Below are positions 56,242 through 64,000 of a DNA stretch of 64,000 nt, one piece after another. Position 1 is the first letter of the stretch. Each line of letters starts with the position of its first letter. Source of the DNA: Pseudoprevotella muciniphila. Its GTDB lineage: Bacteria > Bacteroidota > Bacteroidia > Bacteroidales > Bacteroidaceae. A program made the position numbers and the translations under genes. Location: positions 682,001 through 746,000 of the forward strand of contig NZ_CP033459.1 in assembly GCF_003265305.2 (NCBI RefSeq), read 5' to 3'. The notes under the pieces were generated by a model. That model did not search any database. It saw only the letters and a list, made by a program, of their open reading frames with translations, and was not told the origin of the DNA.

Positions 56242-56272
56242 CAAAAGTACGTAATTTTTGTCAATAAATCAA
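56242..56272 (-). promoter_or_regulatory. Promoter of thrS
   Basis: On the minus strand TTG (plus-strand 56270-56272), 20 bp, then TACTTTTG (56242-56249), a full match, 54 bp upstream of the thrS start codon. Confidence 0.7.
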
Positions 56273-56294
56273 GTTTCGCAAGTTTCACTTGCTT

Positions 56295-56475
56295 GAAGTT
56301 GACGATATTGCCTCTTTCTCTTTGAAGTTAACGAAGTTAGTGAAGTTATTCGCTTCGCTCGAAGTTAACGACGTTAGCTTTTTCTTCTGCTTCTTGTTCC
56401 TTCTTCTTTCTTCTGTTATTTTGGTCCAACACTATCGTCGTTAACTTCTTTAACTTCGATAACTTCGACAACTTC
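56295..56475. repeat. GAAGTTAACGA repeats forming a large inverted structure
   Basis: The phrase GAAGTTRACGA occurs at 56295, 56324 and 56361 on the plus strand, with looser copies between, and inverted at 56438-56448 and 56451-56475. The arms GAAGTTAACGACG (56361-56373) and CGTCGTTAACTTC (56436-56448) pair perfectly over 13 bp. It lies between thrS and rpsP in otherwise empty DNA. Confidence 0.7.
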
Positions 56476-56494
56476 AGAAAGTTGAATCAACAAC

Positions 56495-56536
56495 AGAAAA
56501 AGTAAGGAGAAAACCCTGCTCGGGCTCTCTCCTTTT
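56495..56536 (-). terminator. Terminator of rpsP
   Basis: On the minus strand AAGGAGA pairs with TCTCCTT around a GC-rich inner stem (GAGCCC-type/ GGG), followed by ACTTTTTC. It lies about 25 bp past the rpsP stop. Confidence 0.8.
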
Positions 56537-56558
56537 GGAATTTTGAAAGCAAGCGGGT

Positions 56559-57113
56559 TTATGCTTCTGCAGGGGCTTCTGTTGTTTCCTCTGCGGGAGC
56601 TTCTGCTGTTTCGGCTGCTTCGGCTGCTTCGGCTTCTGCTTCTGCTGCGTGCTCAGCGGCTTTCTTTTCAGCCACTTTCTTTGCGATTTCTTCGTTCACT
56701 TTCTTTTCGGCAGCGAGGCGTGCGTCGGCATCTGCTTTCTTTTCAGCGGCTACCTTGCCCTTTGCTGCAGCATTTTTCTCGTCGCGTTCCTTCTTCCATG
56801 CGTCGAACTTAGCCTGTGCGGCTGCTTCGTCGAATGCGCCCTTCTTCACGCCACCCTTGAGGTGCTTCATGAGGAGTACGCCTTCCTTGGAGAGGATGTT
56901 GCGAACGGTGTCAGTGGGCTGCGCGCCGGCCTCGAGCCAATAAAGTGCGCGTTCAAAATTCAAATCTACTGTGGCGGGATCGGTGTTAGGGTTGTAAGTA
57001 CCGATCTTTTCAGTAAATTTACCATCACGTGGTGCTCTTGCGTCGGCGATAACGATGCTGTAGAAAGCATATCCTTTGTGTCCGCGACGCTGCAATCTGA
57101 TTTTAGTTGCCAT
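56559..57113 (-). CDS. rpsP: 30S ribosomal protein S16 with Ala/Glu-rich tail
   Basis: The first 80 or so residues are S16: [21 protein letters not shown] and [15 protein letters not shown], then the [15 protein letters not shown] block. The following 100 residues are a Lys/Ala/Glu-rich, probably helical extension ending TTEAPAEA. S16 is usually 80-100 residues, so the protein is nearly doubled, which is common in Bacteroidetes. The end resembles that of S2 at 4279. The gene is monocistronic. Confidence 0.97.
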   Translation of the reverse strand: MATKIRLQRRGHKGYAFYSIVIADARAPRDGKFTEKIGTYNPNTDPATVDLNFERALYWLEAGAQPTDTVRNILSKEGVLLMKHLKGGVKKGAFDEAAAQAKFDAWKKERDEKNAAAKGKVAAEKKADADARLAAEKKVNEEIAKKVAEKKAAEHAAEAEAEAAEAAETAEAPAEETTEAPAEA

Positions 57114-57168
57114 TTGTTTTTTGTTGTTTTAATAGGTTTGAATTAACCGCTATCTCGTAACGGCGGCG

Positions 57169-57176
57169 CAAAGGTA
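57169..57176 (-). promoter_or_regulatory. -7 box of rpsP
   Basis: CAAAGGTA on the plus strand reads TACCTTTG on the minus strand, 55 bp upstream of the rpsP ATG. The -33 region shows no clear TTG. Confidence 0.55.
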
Positions 57177-57318
57177 GTGATTTTTTTGGAATTGGGAAAA
57201 GGGTTGGAGAAATTTTCTTACGCGCACAACATTTTAGGTCGTCCCTTGAAAACCGATTTAGTAAATCAATTTAAGGATTAAAGAGAAAAACTGATAGCAG
57301 ATAATTATACTTCTTAAT

Positions 57319-57828
57319 TTACATTCCATCTTTTTGAAGCCAATTCTCTGGCCAAGGATACTGGTATTTCTCCCAAAGCAACTCACAATATTTTTTCGCA
57401 CTTTTCTTGTCAGAGAACACGACACTTTTTGACAAAGGTGAATCATTACCTTTTTTAATATCCATTTCACGTCTATATATTACCCTTTCTGCATGTTTGA
57501 CATAATTTGTTTTTACTCCGAGATTAAGAGATTCGTATTTACTACCACCAAAATCGTCATCAACATACCGGCCTTGAGCTAAGTCTAACTTGTCAGATAA
57601 AAACGTCAAGAATTCCTTCTCGTTTCTGGCATTATAATAGTCCAAGTCAACGACAGCTTTCATGGCTTTTATGGAATACTTGCGAAACTCGTTTTCCTTT
57701 TTATTTTTGCAATTGTTCTCGCTTAAATCAAGTCCAACCTGATTAAGCAATTCCTTTTTAGTATCGGCTTTACCAAACAACAATCCGCATATCACTATGA
57801 TTGCTATCATTAATATAAATGTTGCCAT
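57319..57828 (-). CDS. Hypothetical membrane-anchored protein
   Basis: A 169-residue product if the ATG at 57828 is used. It begins MATFILMIAIIVICGLLFGK, an N-terminal membrane anchor or signal. A longer frame from 57957 adds 43 residues that overlap another likely coding frame and look spurious. The mature part is Lys-rich and ends in a region with WEKYQYPWPENW. I do not recognise a family. It is AT-rich, unlike the neighbouring ribosomal genes, and lies in a small accessory patch next to the RhuM gene. Confidence 0.55.
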   Translation of the reverse strand: MATFILMIAIIVICGLLFGKADTKKELLNQVGLDLSENNCKNKKENEFRKYSIKAMKAVVDLDYYNARNEKEFLTFLSDKLDLAQGRYVDDDFGGSKYESLNLGVKTNYVKHAERVIYRREMDIKKGNDSPLSKSVVFSDKKSAKKYCELLWEKYQYPWPENWLQKDGM

Positions 57829-57863
57829 ATCAAATAAGATTACAATCCTTTTATCTATATAAA

Positions 57864-58103
57864 TCACGAATAATTCATTTGCATCATCTTCTTCTGCATA
57901 TCCATAGCCATAACAGCCATCATTTCGTCCTGATCCATATCGTCTGGGAAAGTCCATTCTAGTTGGAAAGAAGGAACAACTGGGTTGTCCTTCACTTCAT
58001 ACTGAATGATGACCTTGTTGCCCGTAGATTGTTGGATATGGAAAAGGGTCGTACCACCATAAAAGCATAACGCTTCGTATGTTTTAATGGGTAAGACCCA
58101 ATA
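57864..58103 (-). pseudogene. Possible gene relic or start-less open frame
   Basis: Between a TGA at 58104-58106 and a TGA at 57864-57866 a minus-strand frame of 79 codons has protein-like composition. Phrases are CFYGGTTLFHIQQSTGN, then QYEVKDNPVVPSFQLEW and DMDQDEMMAVMAMDMQ. It has no usable start codon before the middle, so it is either the end of a truncated gene or a frame starting at a rare codon. It ends 35 bp before the small membrane protein gene. The family is not recognised. Confidence 0.4.
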
Positions 58104-58110
58104 TCAATTG

Positions 58111-58118
58111 CAAATTTA
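58111..58118 (-). promoter_or_regulatory. -7 box upstream of the relic and small membrane protein
   Basis: CAAATTTA on the plus strand reads TAAATTTG on the minus strand, a match to TAnnTTTG. The nearest TTTG upstream is 23 bp away, slightly long. Confidence 0.35.
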
Positions 58119-58215
58119 TTTACTTACTAACTTTCAATATGCAAAATCATAAGATTTTTTTTTGATATTTTCTTAAGTTGTCAGACTCGATTACTTTAAG
58201 ATGGGTTTTGAGTAT

Positions 58216-59238
58216 TTACTCTTCGATGTACGGCAATTCGCTCAAGAACTTGTCGAAATCGCTTTGGAAGAGGCGGTCTTGGATTATTCGGTATTTTTCG
58301 AATTCAGTTTCGGCATGTTCTTTTGCTTGTTCGGCAGTTATGTTTCCTGCGTTTTGCAGGATGTCATTGCCTCCGGCAGCCAAGATGGTGTCTATCTGCT
58401 TTGCCCAGTCCTCCATTGTCATGGGAACATGCCGCTTAGCCATGCGCTCTGCGAGTTCGAGCACACCGTTCACGAGTTGTCCCATGTCAGACAGTTCCGC
58501 CTGTTTCAAGTAGTTTTTGGCAATTGAGACATCTGTCTTTACTATTTTTCCGTCCGGTGCGTTCTCCCACGTGGTCAGCCCCATGTGCTCTTGCTCTGCA
58601 TCTGCCCGCTCTACAATCAGTTCTGCTGCCGTATGCCCATGAACGGCATAATGCATCTTGTTCTGCATCACCTTGAAGAACTGCCGTGTTGTGGGTGCAT
58701 CGCGATTATAGTCTATGGCTGTAGCATAAATATCGGTCAGTTTCTGATAGAAGCGACGCTCGGAGAGACGTATTTCCCTGATTTCTGCCAAGAGGTGCTC
58801 GAAATAGTCTTCATCGAGAAATGTGCCGTTCTCCATCCGCTTTCGGTCGATGACATATCCCCGAATGGCATAATCTCGCAGAACGCTCGTTGCCCACTGG
58901 CGGAACTGTGTTGCTCGTATTGAATTGACGCGATAGCCTACGCTTATTACTGCATCGAGATTGTAGAATTGAAGCGTACGATTAACATTTCTGTTTCCTT
59001 CTTGTCGAACTACCGAAATTTTCTCGGTAGTTGCCTCCTTGCTCAGTTCTTGTGTTTCGTAGATATTCTGTAAATGCACACCCACATTGTCCGTAGAACA
59101 GTCGAAAAGTATGCTCATGGCTTTCTGTGTACACCATACGGTTTTGTCCTTATAATATACTTCTATGCCTTGCTGCTTTCCTTCTATCTGGAAGATAAGG
59201 AACTCTGCTGTGCTATTTCTTATTTCTCTTCTTTCCAT
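58216..59238 (-). CDS. RhuM-family protein
   Basis: A 340-residue cytoplasmic protein of the RhuM family, originally named in Salmonella pathogenicity islands and widespread on mobile DNA. The recognisable part includes the N-terminal block CTQKAMSILFDCSTDNVGVHL, the QFYNLDAVISVGYRVNSIRATQFRQW block (in two pieces), and the helical DRKRMENG segment. The C-terminal third is helical. The molecular role of RhuM is unknown. It has no toxin or antitoxin partner of recognisable type next to it. It is at the right end of an accessory patch bounded by rpsP and dispersed repeats. Confidence 0.88.
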   Translation of the reverse strand: MERREIRNSTAEFLIFQIEGKQQGIEVYYKDKTVWCTQKAMSILFDCSTDNVGVHLQNIYETQELSKEATTEKISVVRQEGNRNVNRTLQFYNLDAVISVGYRVNSIRATQFRQWATSVLRDYAIRGYVIDRKRMENGTFLDEDYFEHLLAEIREIRLSERRFYQKLTDIYATAIDYNRDAPTTRQFFKVMQNKMHYAVHGHTAAELIVERADAEQEHMGLTTWENAPDGKIVKTDVSIAKNYLKQAELSDMGQLVNGVLELAERMAKRHVPMTMEDWAKQIDTILAAGGNDILQNAGNITAEQAKEHAETEFEKYRIIQDRLFQSDFDKFLSELPYIEE

Positions 59239-59316
59239 TCTAAAACACTACTTATTATTTTCGCTGCGCGTTTATAGTTTATGTAATTACCACTAATCTG
59301 TCATTTGATAAAAATG

Positions 59317-59345
59317 AACCACGAATTACACAAATCACACGGATT
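59317..59345. repeat. Dispersed AATTACAC-type repeat
   Basis: AACCACGAATTACACAAATC and its continuation resemble the phrase at 2653-2760. It lies between the RhuM gene and the next minus-strand gene. Confidence 0.5.
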
Positions 59346-59404
59346 ATTGCCACGTAAGTCCAAGCGGCAGGATTTTATTTTCTGCGGCGCGACACTTGTA
59401 ATTA

Positions 59405-59971
59405 TTACTTGCGATGCTGTTTTGGGTGTAGTTTTATGTCGAACTTGAAGTTTGTCATTAGTTCCTTGAGTGTTGACTTTGAGAGGTATGCCCTGCCTTG
59501 GCGTTTGCCTTCCGGGAAGATGAACTGCAGACGTTTGCCTCCTATCGGTTTCCTTACCACCGTGCATGAGGCCGTGACGGGGTCGCCGAGGCGGAAGCCG
59601 CTGGTGGCGGCTCGTCCGGGGAATTCTACTGTGGTACCGAGGTCTTTGTCGTAGAGTTCGAGGATGGCTTCGATGGTGGCGAGTGCTTCGTTGGTTGTAG
59701 CACCAAGACGTATGGTTACCTCGTGCAGGTTCTTCACCTCCATACCGAGAATTTCGTCTGCCCCGAGGAAGTCGGTGATGCGCCCCAGACTGAGGTAGTA
59801 GCCGAAGGTGCCGACATCTTCGCTGTCTTGATATGTAAAGATGCTGTACTCGCCGTGGTCGGTCTCTGCCTCTGCCACTTCCACGCGCATCCCTGCTGGC
59901 AGGTTTTTCTGCGCGTATATTGTGCTGAGCGTCATTGTGCCGAGTAACAGCACGCTTAATAGTTTCTTCAT
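59405..59971 (-). CDS. Secreted hypothetical protein
   Basis: A 188-residue protein with a signal peptide ending near STIYAQ. The mature part is mixed alpha/beta, with VEVAEAETDHGEYSIFTYQ and VKNLHEVTIRLGATTNEAL, and ends in a basic stretch KLHPKQHRK. I do not recognise the family. It is the last gene of an apparent operon with a TPR protein and a lipoprotein, 44 bp behind the latter, and probably acts in the periplasm. Confidence 0.75.
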   Translation of the reverse strand: MKKLLSVLLLGTMTLSTIYAQKNLPAGMRVEVAEAETDHGEYSIFTYQDSEDVGTFGYYLSLGRITDFLGADEILGMEVKNLHEVTIRLGATTNEALATIEAILELYDKDLGTTVEFPGRAATSGFRLGDPVTASCTVVRKPIGGKRLQFIFPEGKRQGRAYLSKSTLKELMTNFKFDIKLHPKQHRK

Positions 59972-60015
59972 CGTTTTGCTGTTCTTTTTTCAGACTGTTT
60001 TTTGCTGTCCGCTTA

Positions 60016-60876
60016 CTAACGGTTTATCCTGTTCATCCTTATTTTGCTTGAGGCTTGAGTGGCTCTTGGTAGTTCGTGCGATTCAAACTTAATTTCGAGA
60101 GACCTGCCGGCCTTTTTGGCTTTGTAGATATATTTTACTCCGAGATCAGCCTTTCTGTAGTCTTCGAATGCTGCGCCTTTCATTTGGTCGCTGAGTTCGC
60201 TCTCTGCAAAGATGCTCTTCTTGATGTTGTCCTTCTGTGCTTCGAGAATACTGAAATCCACTTTGGTGTCGTCCACTTCGTAGGTCATCACAACATAGCC
60301 CTCCTGAAGTTCGCAGTCCACCATTTGCGTCATTTCATCCACTTTTTCAGGCAGACGTGCCTTGGTGTTGCTGATTTGTGCTTTCACCGCCTTGAGAGCC
60401 ATTTCTTCGGGTGTGGCATTGGCGTATTCCAGTTTTGCCTTCCTGAGTTGTTCGTTGCTTATCTCTATTATTACCTTGTCGGCATCATTGTCTTCACCTG
60501 CATATTGCAATCTGAGTCCACAACCTGCGTTGAGTATTTGATCAACGACTCTTGCCGTAGATTTGTTTTCCTTCGCTTGCGACACAAAACTCATTGCCAT
60601 CATCTCGGTACTTTCCTCCTTGCTTCTCGACTTCCATCCGTCTTTTACGAGTTCGAAGTTTTCTTGTATGAATTTGTATTTGAAGATGACCATATTTTCT
60701 TTGAGTTCTCCTCCGAGGAATGTGCCCATGCCTTCCATTCTCTGCGGACATTCTTTGTTCATTTCTGCAATGGCTTTTTCGAGGTTATTTCTGTTGAATC
60801 GCTCGCAGGAAAAGGTCAGGGTGAGCAACAGCGTCAGTGCAAGGAGTTTTGCAATATTTTTTCTGATTGTATTCAT
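60016..60876 (-). CDS. Lipoprotein with two related domains
   Basis: A 286-residue lipoprotein: the N-terminus ends LTLTFSC, a lipobox with the cysteine at about 24. Two halves look alike in pattern. The first begins LEKAIAEMNKECPQRMEGMG with a strand MVIFKYKF; the second begins EKVDEMTQMVDCELQEG with a strand VVMTYEV. Each is followed by helical segments. An internal duplication is likely. The family is not recognised. It lies between the TPR gene and the secreted protein gene with gaps of 48 and 44 bp. Confidence 0.75.
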   Translation of the reverse strand: MNTIRKNIAKLLALTLLLTLTFSCERFNRNNLEKAIAEMNKECPQRMEGMGTFLGGELKENMVIFKYKFIQENFELVKDGWKSRSKEESTEMMAMSFVSQAKENKSTARVVDQILNAGCGLRLQYAGEDNDADKVIIEISNEQLRKAKLEYANATPEEMALKAVKAQISNTKARLPEKVDEMTQMVDCELQEGYVVMTYEVDDTKVDFSILEAQKDNIKKSIFAESELSDQMKGAAFEDYRKADLGVKYIYKAKKAGRSLEIKFESHELPRATQASSKIRMNRINR

Positions 60877-60924
60877 GGTTTTGTTGTTTTTTGGTTATAT
60901 AATTTCTGTGCTATTTGACTCTTT

Positions 60925-63027
60925 TTATGTCATGAGGGCATCCGTCATTAGCGCGATGTCGAGGTCTGATTTTCCGTATGACCTAAAGAGTTCGACATCG
61001 GCAGCGAAGGGGTCTGAGACGGAGGGGCTGAGTTTGAGGTATTGCCTGTAATGCCTCACGGCATCGGGCATGTTGTCGCTGAGCCATTCTGCGTGTGCTG
61101 CATTGAGGAAATCCTCGGGCAAGGGTTTGTCTTCGAGTATGCGGTTATAGTTTTTCAGTGCCACGTCAAGCCTTTTGGCTTTGAGTGCCGTCCACGCAAG
61201 CGCGCGCGTCGTTTTTCCAGGCTTTTCTGCGAGGTAATCTGCCTTGTAGAGCAGTTCGAGTGCTTTGTCGTAGTCAGCGAGATGCATATAACATTCTCCT
61301 GCGCGTAGCAAGCGGTCGATGTCATCAGGCTTTTCCTGAAGCATTTCGAGGGTATATCTGAGTGCTTTGTCGTATTGCTGCATCGCACGATAGCATGCCG
61401 CGAGTTGCCTGACGGTCCACGGCGAGGCTTTTTCTTCGAGAAGGAGTGAGCGCTCGTAGGCCTCAGCAGCCTTTTCGTAGTTATTGAGGCGCTGGTGGCA
61501 ATAGCCCGTTTTTTGCCATGCTACTGCATTTGCCTCTTTCTGCTGCAAGAGTTCTTCGAATAGCGTACAGGCTATGCCATAGTTTTTCTCTTCGAAGGCG
61601 AAGTCTGCCACCTGTCGCATCATATCGGGTTCGTGCAGTGCGTCTTTCAATAGCGCATAGTCGGTCAGCAGGAGGTTGTTTGCGAAAGGGTTGGGCAACC
61701 CTGCCCTGCGCCTGTAGAGACAGAAGAAGCGGTAGAGGTCCTGCAGATAGACACGTATGGCGACATTCATATCCGCCTGCCCATCGTCTCCGAAATCAAG
61801 TTCCAGGTCTTTCCCTTCAATCATGCCTTCTATCTGCCCCTTCAGCATTTCGATGTTCTGTGCGGGCATCTCGGCGAGAACGAGGCAGAAGGAGTACTTG
61901 TCGGAACTGCACAACGCCACGGAGTTGGTGAGCAACCTTGTAAAGTCGCGCATCGGGGCAGAGATGTGCAGGTCGGGGTGGTTTTCGTCGTAGGGGCAGA
62001 ACCAGTTCGCTACCACATCAAAGAAGGGGAAGCGCTGCTTGAGCATGGAGAAGGAACTCATATATACGTCGGCACCTTTCTGCTGCCATTCTATGATGCT
62101 TTTTATTTTCTTGCCGAGTTCCTTGTTGTTAGCATCATTTTCCCATTCGGGGTTCAGTCCGAGGTCGGTCATTTCCGCATTGAACTGCTCAATGTCGATA
62201 TTGCCATTTTCGGAATACTTTCGGGCATTCTTCATCATCTCGGGCAAGATGTCCTCTTGCAGGCTCTTTGCTATGTTTTTGGTTTCGAGACTCAGGAGGA
62301 GTTGCAGTTGCAGCGCGAGGACATCGTTTCTGGCACCCTGACGGTCGAGGAACAATGACCACTGTGCTGCGAGTTCGGGATAGAGCATTGCCTGCTCTTC
62401 ATGCTCGATGAACACCATAACGAATCCCACGAGTGCCCTTGCCCGGATTTGCACATCAGCATGTTCGCAAAGGTTCAGCATGATTTTCATCTTTGCCACA
62501 TCGAAACACGACAGTGCAGACATCATCATCGCACTGATTATCAAGCATTTTGCTGTCCGCCCAACCTCTTTGCTTTCAAGTGCATCCGCCACTATGCGTT
62601 CCTGCTCTGTCGTGAGTTGAGCCGACGTCCATATCAAGTCGAAAATGTTTCGGTAAGACGTGGCAGGGTCGGTTATGTCGCTGAAAGTGATTGTTCTGGA
62701 GAGGTTGTCGAGTGTGCGCCTTGCTGCTGCCTGAGCATTGTCGGCATACTGGAAATAGTTTTTGAAATATGTGGCGTTTCTTATTTCGTAGGCTTTTCTG
62801 TAGAACGACTTGTACATCTGCTCGCGCTGCGGGTCTTCTATGCCCTGCCTCATGTATTCGAGCATCATGGCATACGCCTGCCTGAGGTCTTTCAGTTTCT
62901 GCGAGTTGTCCCAGTCGGCAGCGAGTGCCACCAGTCCGTCTAGGGCATCAAGGGCTTTGAGAAGCCGGTTGCTTTCGAGGCACTGCGTGGCATCGTCGTA
63001 GAGAACTTGAAAAGTGTTTTGGTCCAT
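60925..63027 (-). CDS. Large TPR-containing protein
   Basis: A 700-residue, soluble, all-helical protein with no signal peptide. The C-terminal half (about 460-680) contains tetratricopeptide units such as AWQKTGYCHQRLNNYEKAAEAYERSLL (in two pieces) and AGECYMHLADYDKALELLY. The N-terminal half is helical with no recognised repeat. It is the first gene of the operon and has a clear promoter. It probably acts as an interaction scaffold in the cytoplasm while its two downstream neighbours are exported, so a joint function is not obvious. Confidence 0.82.
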   Translation of the reverse strand: MDQNTFQVLYDDATQCLESNRLLKALDALDGLVALAADWDNSQKLKDLRQAYAMMLEYMRQGIEDPQREQMYKSFYRKAYEIRNATYFKNYFQYADNAQAAARRTLDNLSRTITFSDITDPATSYRNIFDLIWTSAQLTTEQERIVADALESKEVGRTAKCLIISAMMMSALSCFDVAKMKIMLNLCEHADVQIRARALVGFVMVFIEHEEQAMLYPELAAQWSLFLDRQGARNDVLALQLQLLLSLETKNIAKSLQEDILPEMMKNARKYSENGNIDIEQFNAEMTDLGLNPEWENDANNKELGKKIKSIIEWQQKGADVYMSSFSMLKQRFPFFDVVANWFCPYDENHPDLHISAPMRDFTRLLTNSVALCSSDKYSFCLVLAEMPAQNIEMLKGQIEGMIEGKDLELDFGDDGQADMNVAIRVYLQDLYRFFCLYRRRAGLPNPFANNLLLTDYALLKDALHEPDMMRQVADFAFEEKNYGIACTLFEELLQQKEANAVAWQKTGYCHQRLNNYEKAAEAYERSLLLEEKASPWTVRQLAACYRAMQQYDKALRYTLEMLQEKPDDIDRLLRAGECYMHLADYDKALELLYKADYLAEKPGKTTRALAWTALKAKRLDVALKNYNRILEDKPLPEDFLNAAHAEWLSDNMPDAVRHYRQYLKLSPSVSDPFAADVELFRSYGKSDLDIALMTDALMT

Positions 63028-63051
63028 ATATTGTCAAGTATATTGAGTGTT

Positions 63052-63083
63052 CAAATTTAGCAATAATATATGGTATTACAAAA
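63052..63083 (-). promoter_or_regulatory. Promoter of the TPR operon
   Basis: On the minus strand TTTTTG, 19 bp, TAAATTTG (plus-strand 63052-63059). This is a full match to the Bacteroidetes pattern, 25 bp upstream of the start codon. Confidence 0.7.
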
Positions 63084-63200
63084 AGTGCGCCAAAAGAGAT
63101 TTTGAAAGACTGACATTCAATAAAGCATCGCCGGAAGCGATACCTACTGAGAAATGCGGACTCAAACATTTAGTTTGGAAAAAGTTGTGTTTTTGACCTT

Positions 63201-63302
63201 ACTTTTGGATAAAAACGCCTGTTTTTTGCCCCTACTTTTGGTTTTGGGTTTACTTTTGGATATTTTTCATGTATTTTTGCCCCAACTTTTGGATATTTTT
63301 TA
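63201..63302. repeat. Diverged tandem duplication, 51-bp unit
   Basis: Unit one (63201-63251) and unit two (63252-63302) share ACTTTTGGATA at their start and GCCCC(T/A)ACTTTTGG 27-28 bp later. Thus four ACTTTTGG cores occur at 63201, 63234, 63252 and 63285. Three of them read TACTTTTG, matching the -7 promoter box on the plus strand, although no plus-strand gene follows. Confidence 0.75.
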
Positions 63303-63342
63303 CAACTTTGCTTCAGAAAAGGAAAATAAGAATAGTATTATA

Positions 63343-63419
63343 TTTTGGCGTTTTGTCTGTCAATCACTCTTACAATAGCACGCTACGCCTTTGAGTGCGT
63401 GACAGACAAAACGCCAAAA
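63343..63419. repeat. Long inverted repeat, 27-bp arms
   Basis: TTTTGGCGTTTTGTCTGTCA (63343-63362) is perfectly inverted at 63400-63419. After two mismatches, CACTC pairs with GAGTG, giving arms of 27 bp around a 23-base loop. No T run follows on either strand, so it is not a standard terminator. It lies between the partial gene at the right edge and the TPR operon. Confidence 0.85.
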
Positions 63420-63450
63420 CTTATACAGTAAACCTAATGACCAATTTGGC

Positions 63451-64000
63451 TTAATATAGATTGAAACTAACTTTCACTCCGTTCCATATTCTGGCTGTGC
63501 CGCTGTATGAACCTCCTGTATAGCGTCCCCGGTAGGTAGCTATGCGCTTGCCATTATAGTAGGACTGCACGACGAGATTGCCGGCACTGTCGTTAGAGAC
63601 AAGCCTTAATTGCATATACTGATAACGACCGTCAGCAGTAAAACTAACGGAACCGCTGCGCCCGTTCATCTGCATCGATGCGTCGTAGGCATCGCCTATA
63701 ACTCCTGATAAACTGAAATACACAGGAATTACTTCTTTTTGAGGTTTTGGTGTTTCTTCTGTTGTTGCGGCACCCTCTGCAACCTCACTTGCGTTCACTT
63801 CTTCGAGTCTTATGCTTCGCACGTCGCCTAATATATCTTCCCAGAAATCTACATCAGCCGTTGTGCTACTAAACATAAACTCCTCAACAGCCCCTTGTGC
63901 GCACTCGCTAATCCATTTTTCAAAGCGCTGACGCTCCTCTAAATCCATTGTAAGCGACAAGTCGAGTTTTTTTCCTTCTTCGCCCATCAGCGCAACCTTT
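63451..64000 (-). CDS. Hypothetical protein, possibly continuing past the right edge
   Basis: A minus frame ending at 63451 with 178 codons from an ATG at 63987. The frame stays open to the window edge (codons for KVAL precede the ATG), so the true start may lie outside. The N-terminal part is acidic and helical; a Thr/Glu/Pro linker follows. The C-terminal 90 residues form a beta-rich domain with SVSFTADGRYQYMQLRL and TYRGRYTGGSYSGTARIWN, looking like a small beta-barrel or sandwich. No family is recognised. Confidence 0.7.
   Translation of the reverse strand, partial: KVALMGEEGKKLDLSLTMDLEERQRFEKWISECAQGAVEEFMFSSTTADVDFWEDILGDVRSIRLEEVNASEVAEGAATTEETPKPQKEVIPVYFSLSGVIGDAYDASMQMNGRSGSVSFTADGRYQYMQLRLVSNDSAGNLVVQSYYNGKRIATYRGRYTGGSYSGTARIWNGVKVSFNLY

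Noticed and set aside
63154-63378. 74-codon plus-strand frame
   Set aside because: It runs through the tandem duplication and into the inverted repeat; the Leu/Phe-rich product mirrors T-rich DNA.
63343-63419. Integron attC site
   Set aside because: The ends lack the GTTRRRY/RYYYAAC core pattern and there is no integrase or cassette.

Overview
The window looks like chromosomal DNA of a Bacteroidales bacterium, most likely Prevotellaceae. This rests on many -7 boxes of the form TAnnTTTG, A-rich translation starts, outer-membrane and lipoprotein families typical of Bacteroidetes, and a C-terminal tail of the Prevotella type on one secreted protein. Most of the window is housekeeping sequence of roughly even base composition. 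It is interrupted by a few AT-rich accessory patches.

Layout. 1-2 kb: a leucine-rich-repeat surface protein running off the left edge, then 1.2 kb of repeat-bearing intergenic DNA. 3.2-6.4 kb: the ribosomal operon rplM-rpsI-rpsB-tsf on the minus strand with a structured leader. 6.4-13.1 kb: a LytTR response regulator, a DUF4468 protein, fabD, a GH13 alpha-amylase-family enzyme, a LysM protein with a periplasmic-binding-like domain, and a beta-barrel protein. 13.1-15.6 kb: folD and ffh (minus). 15.9-17.4 kb: a FadL-like outer-membrane protein behind a perfect 11-bp inverted repeat. 17.7-18.1 kb: the remains of a divergent metY/lrp pair that have both lost their 5' ends. 18.3-22.8 kb: a secreted GH29 fucosidase and a secreted GEVED-like protein. 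22.9-27.2 kb: a histidine phosphatase, a secreted caspase-like protein, a zinc-ribbon membrane protein, an ABC exporter and a DUF308 protein. 27.3-27.4 kb: a promoter and terminator that define a small-RNA-sized unit, followed by clpC, rfbC and lepA.

32.6-45.5 kb: biosynthesis. hisH-hisA-hisF is separated from hisIE by about 7.6 kb. That stretch carries a very AT-rich gene for a 2045-residue WG-repeat protein and two small genes. hisIE has its own promoter and is followed by aspartokinase and lysA, which overlap. 45.5-49.1 kb: a small helical secreted protein, a DciA-like protein and recF (minus), then a TPR membrane protein, ribH and tRNA-Tyr. 49.2-52.7 kb: an operon with an MBOAT acyltransferase and two SGNH-fold proteins, probably for O-acetylation of an extracellular glycan. 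52.8-57.1 kb: thrS-infC-rpmI-rplT and rpsP. 57.3-59.3 kb: a small accessory patch with a gene relic, a short membrane protein and a RhuM-family protein. 59.4-63.1 kb: an operon of a TPR protein, a lipoprotein and a secreted protein. The right end holds a 51-bp tandem duplication, a 27-bp inverted repeat and a partial gene.

No insertion-sequence transposase, integrase, CRISPR array or rRNA gene was seen. The most unusual items are the WG-repeat insertion that splits the his genes, the metY/lrp deletion scar, the candidate small RNA upstream of clpC, and the unexplained inverted repeats. None of these on its own proves a new system.
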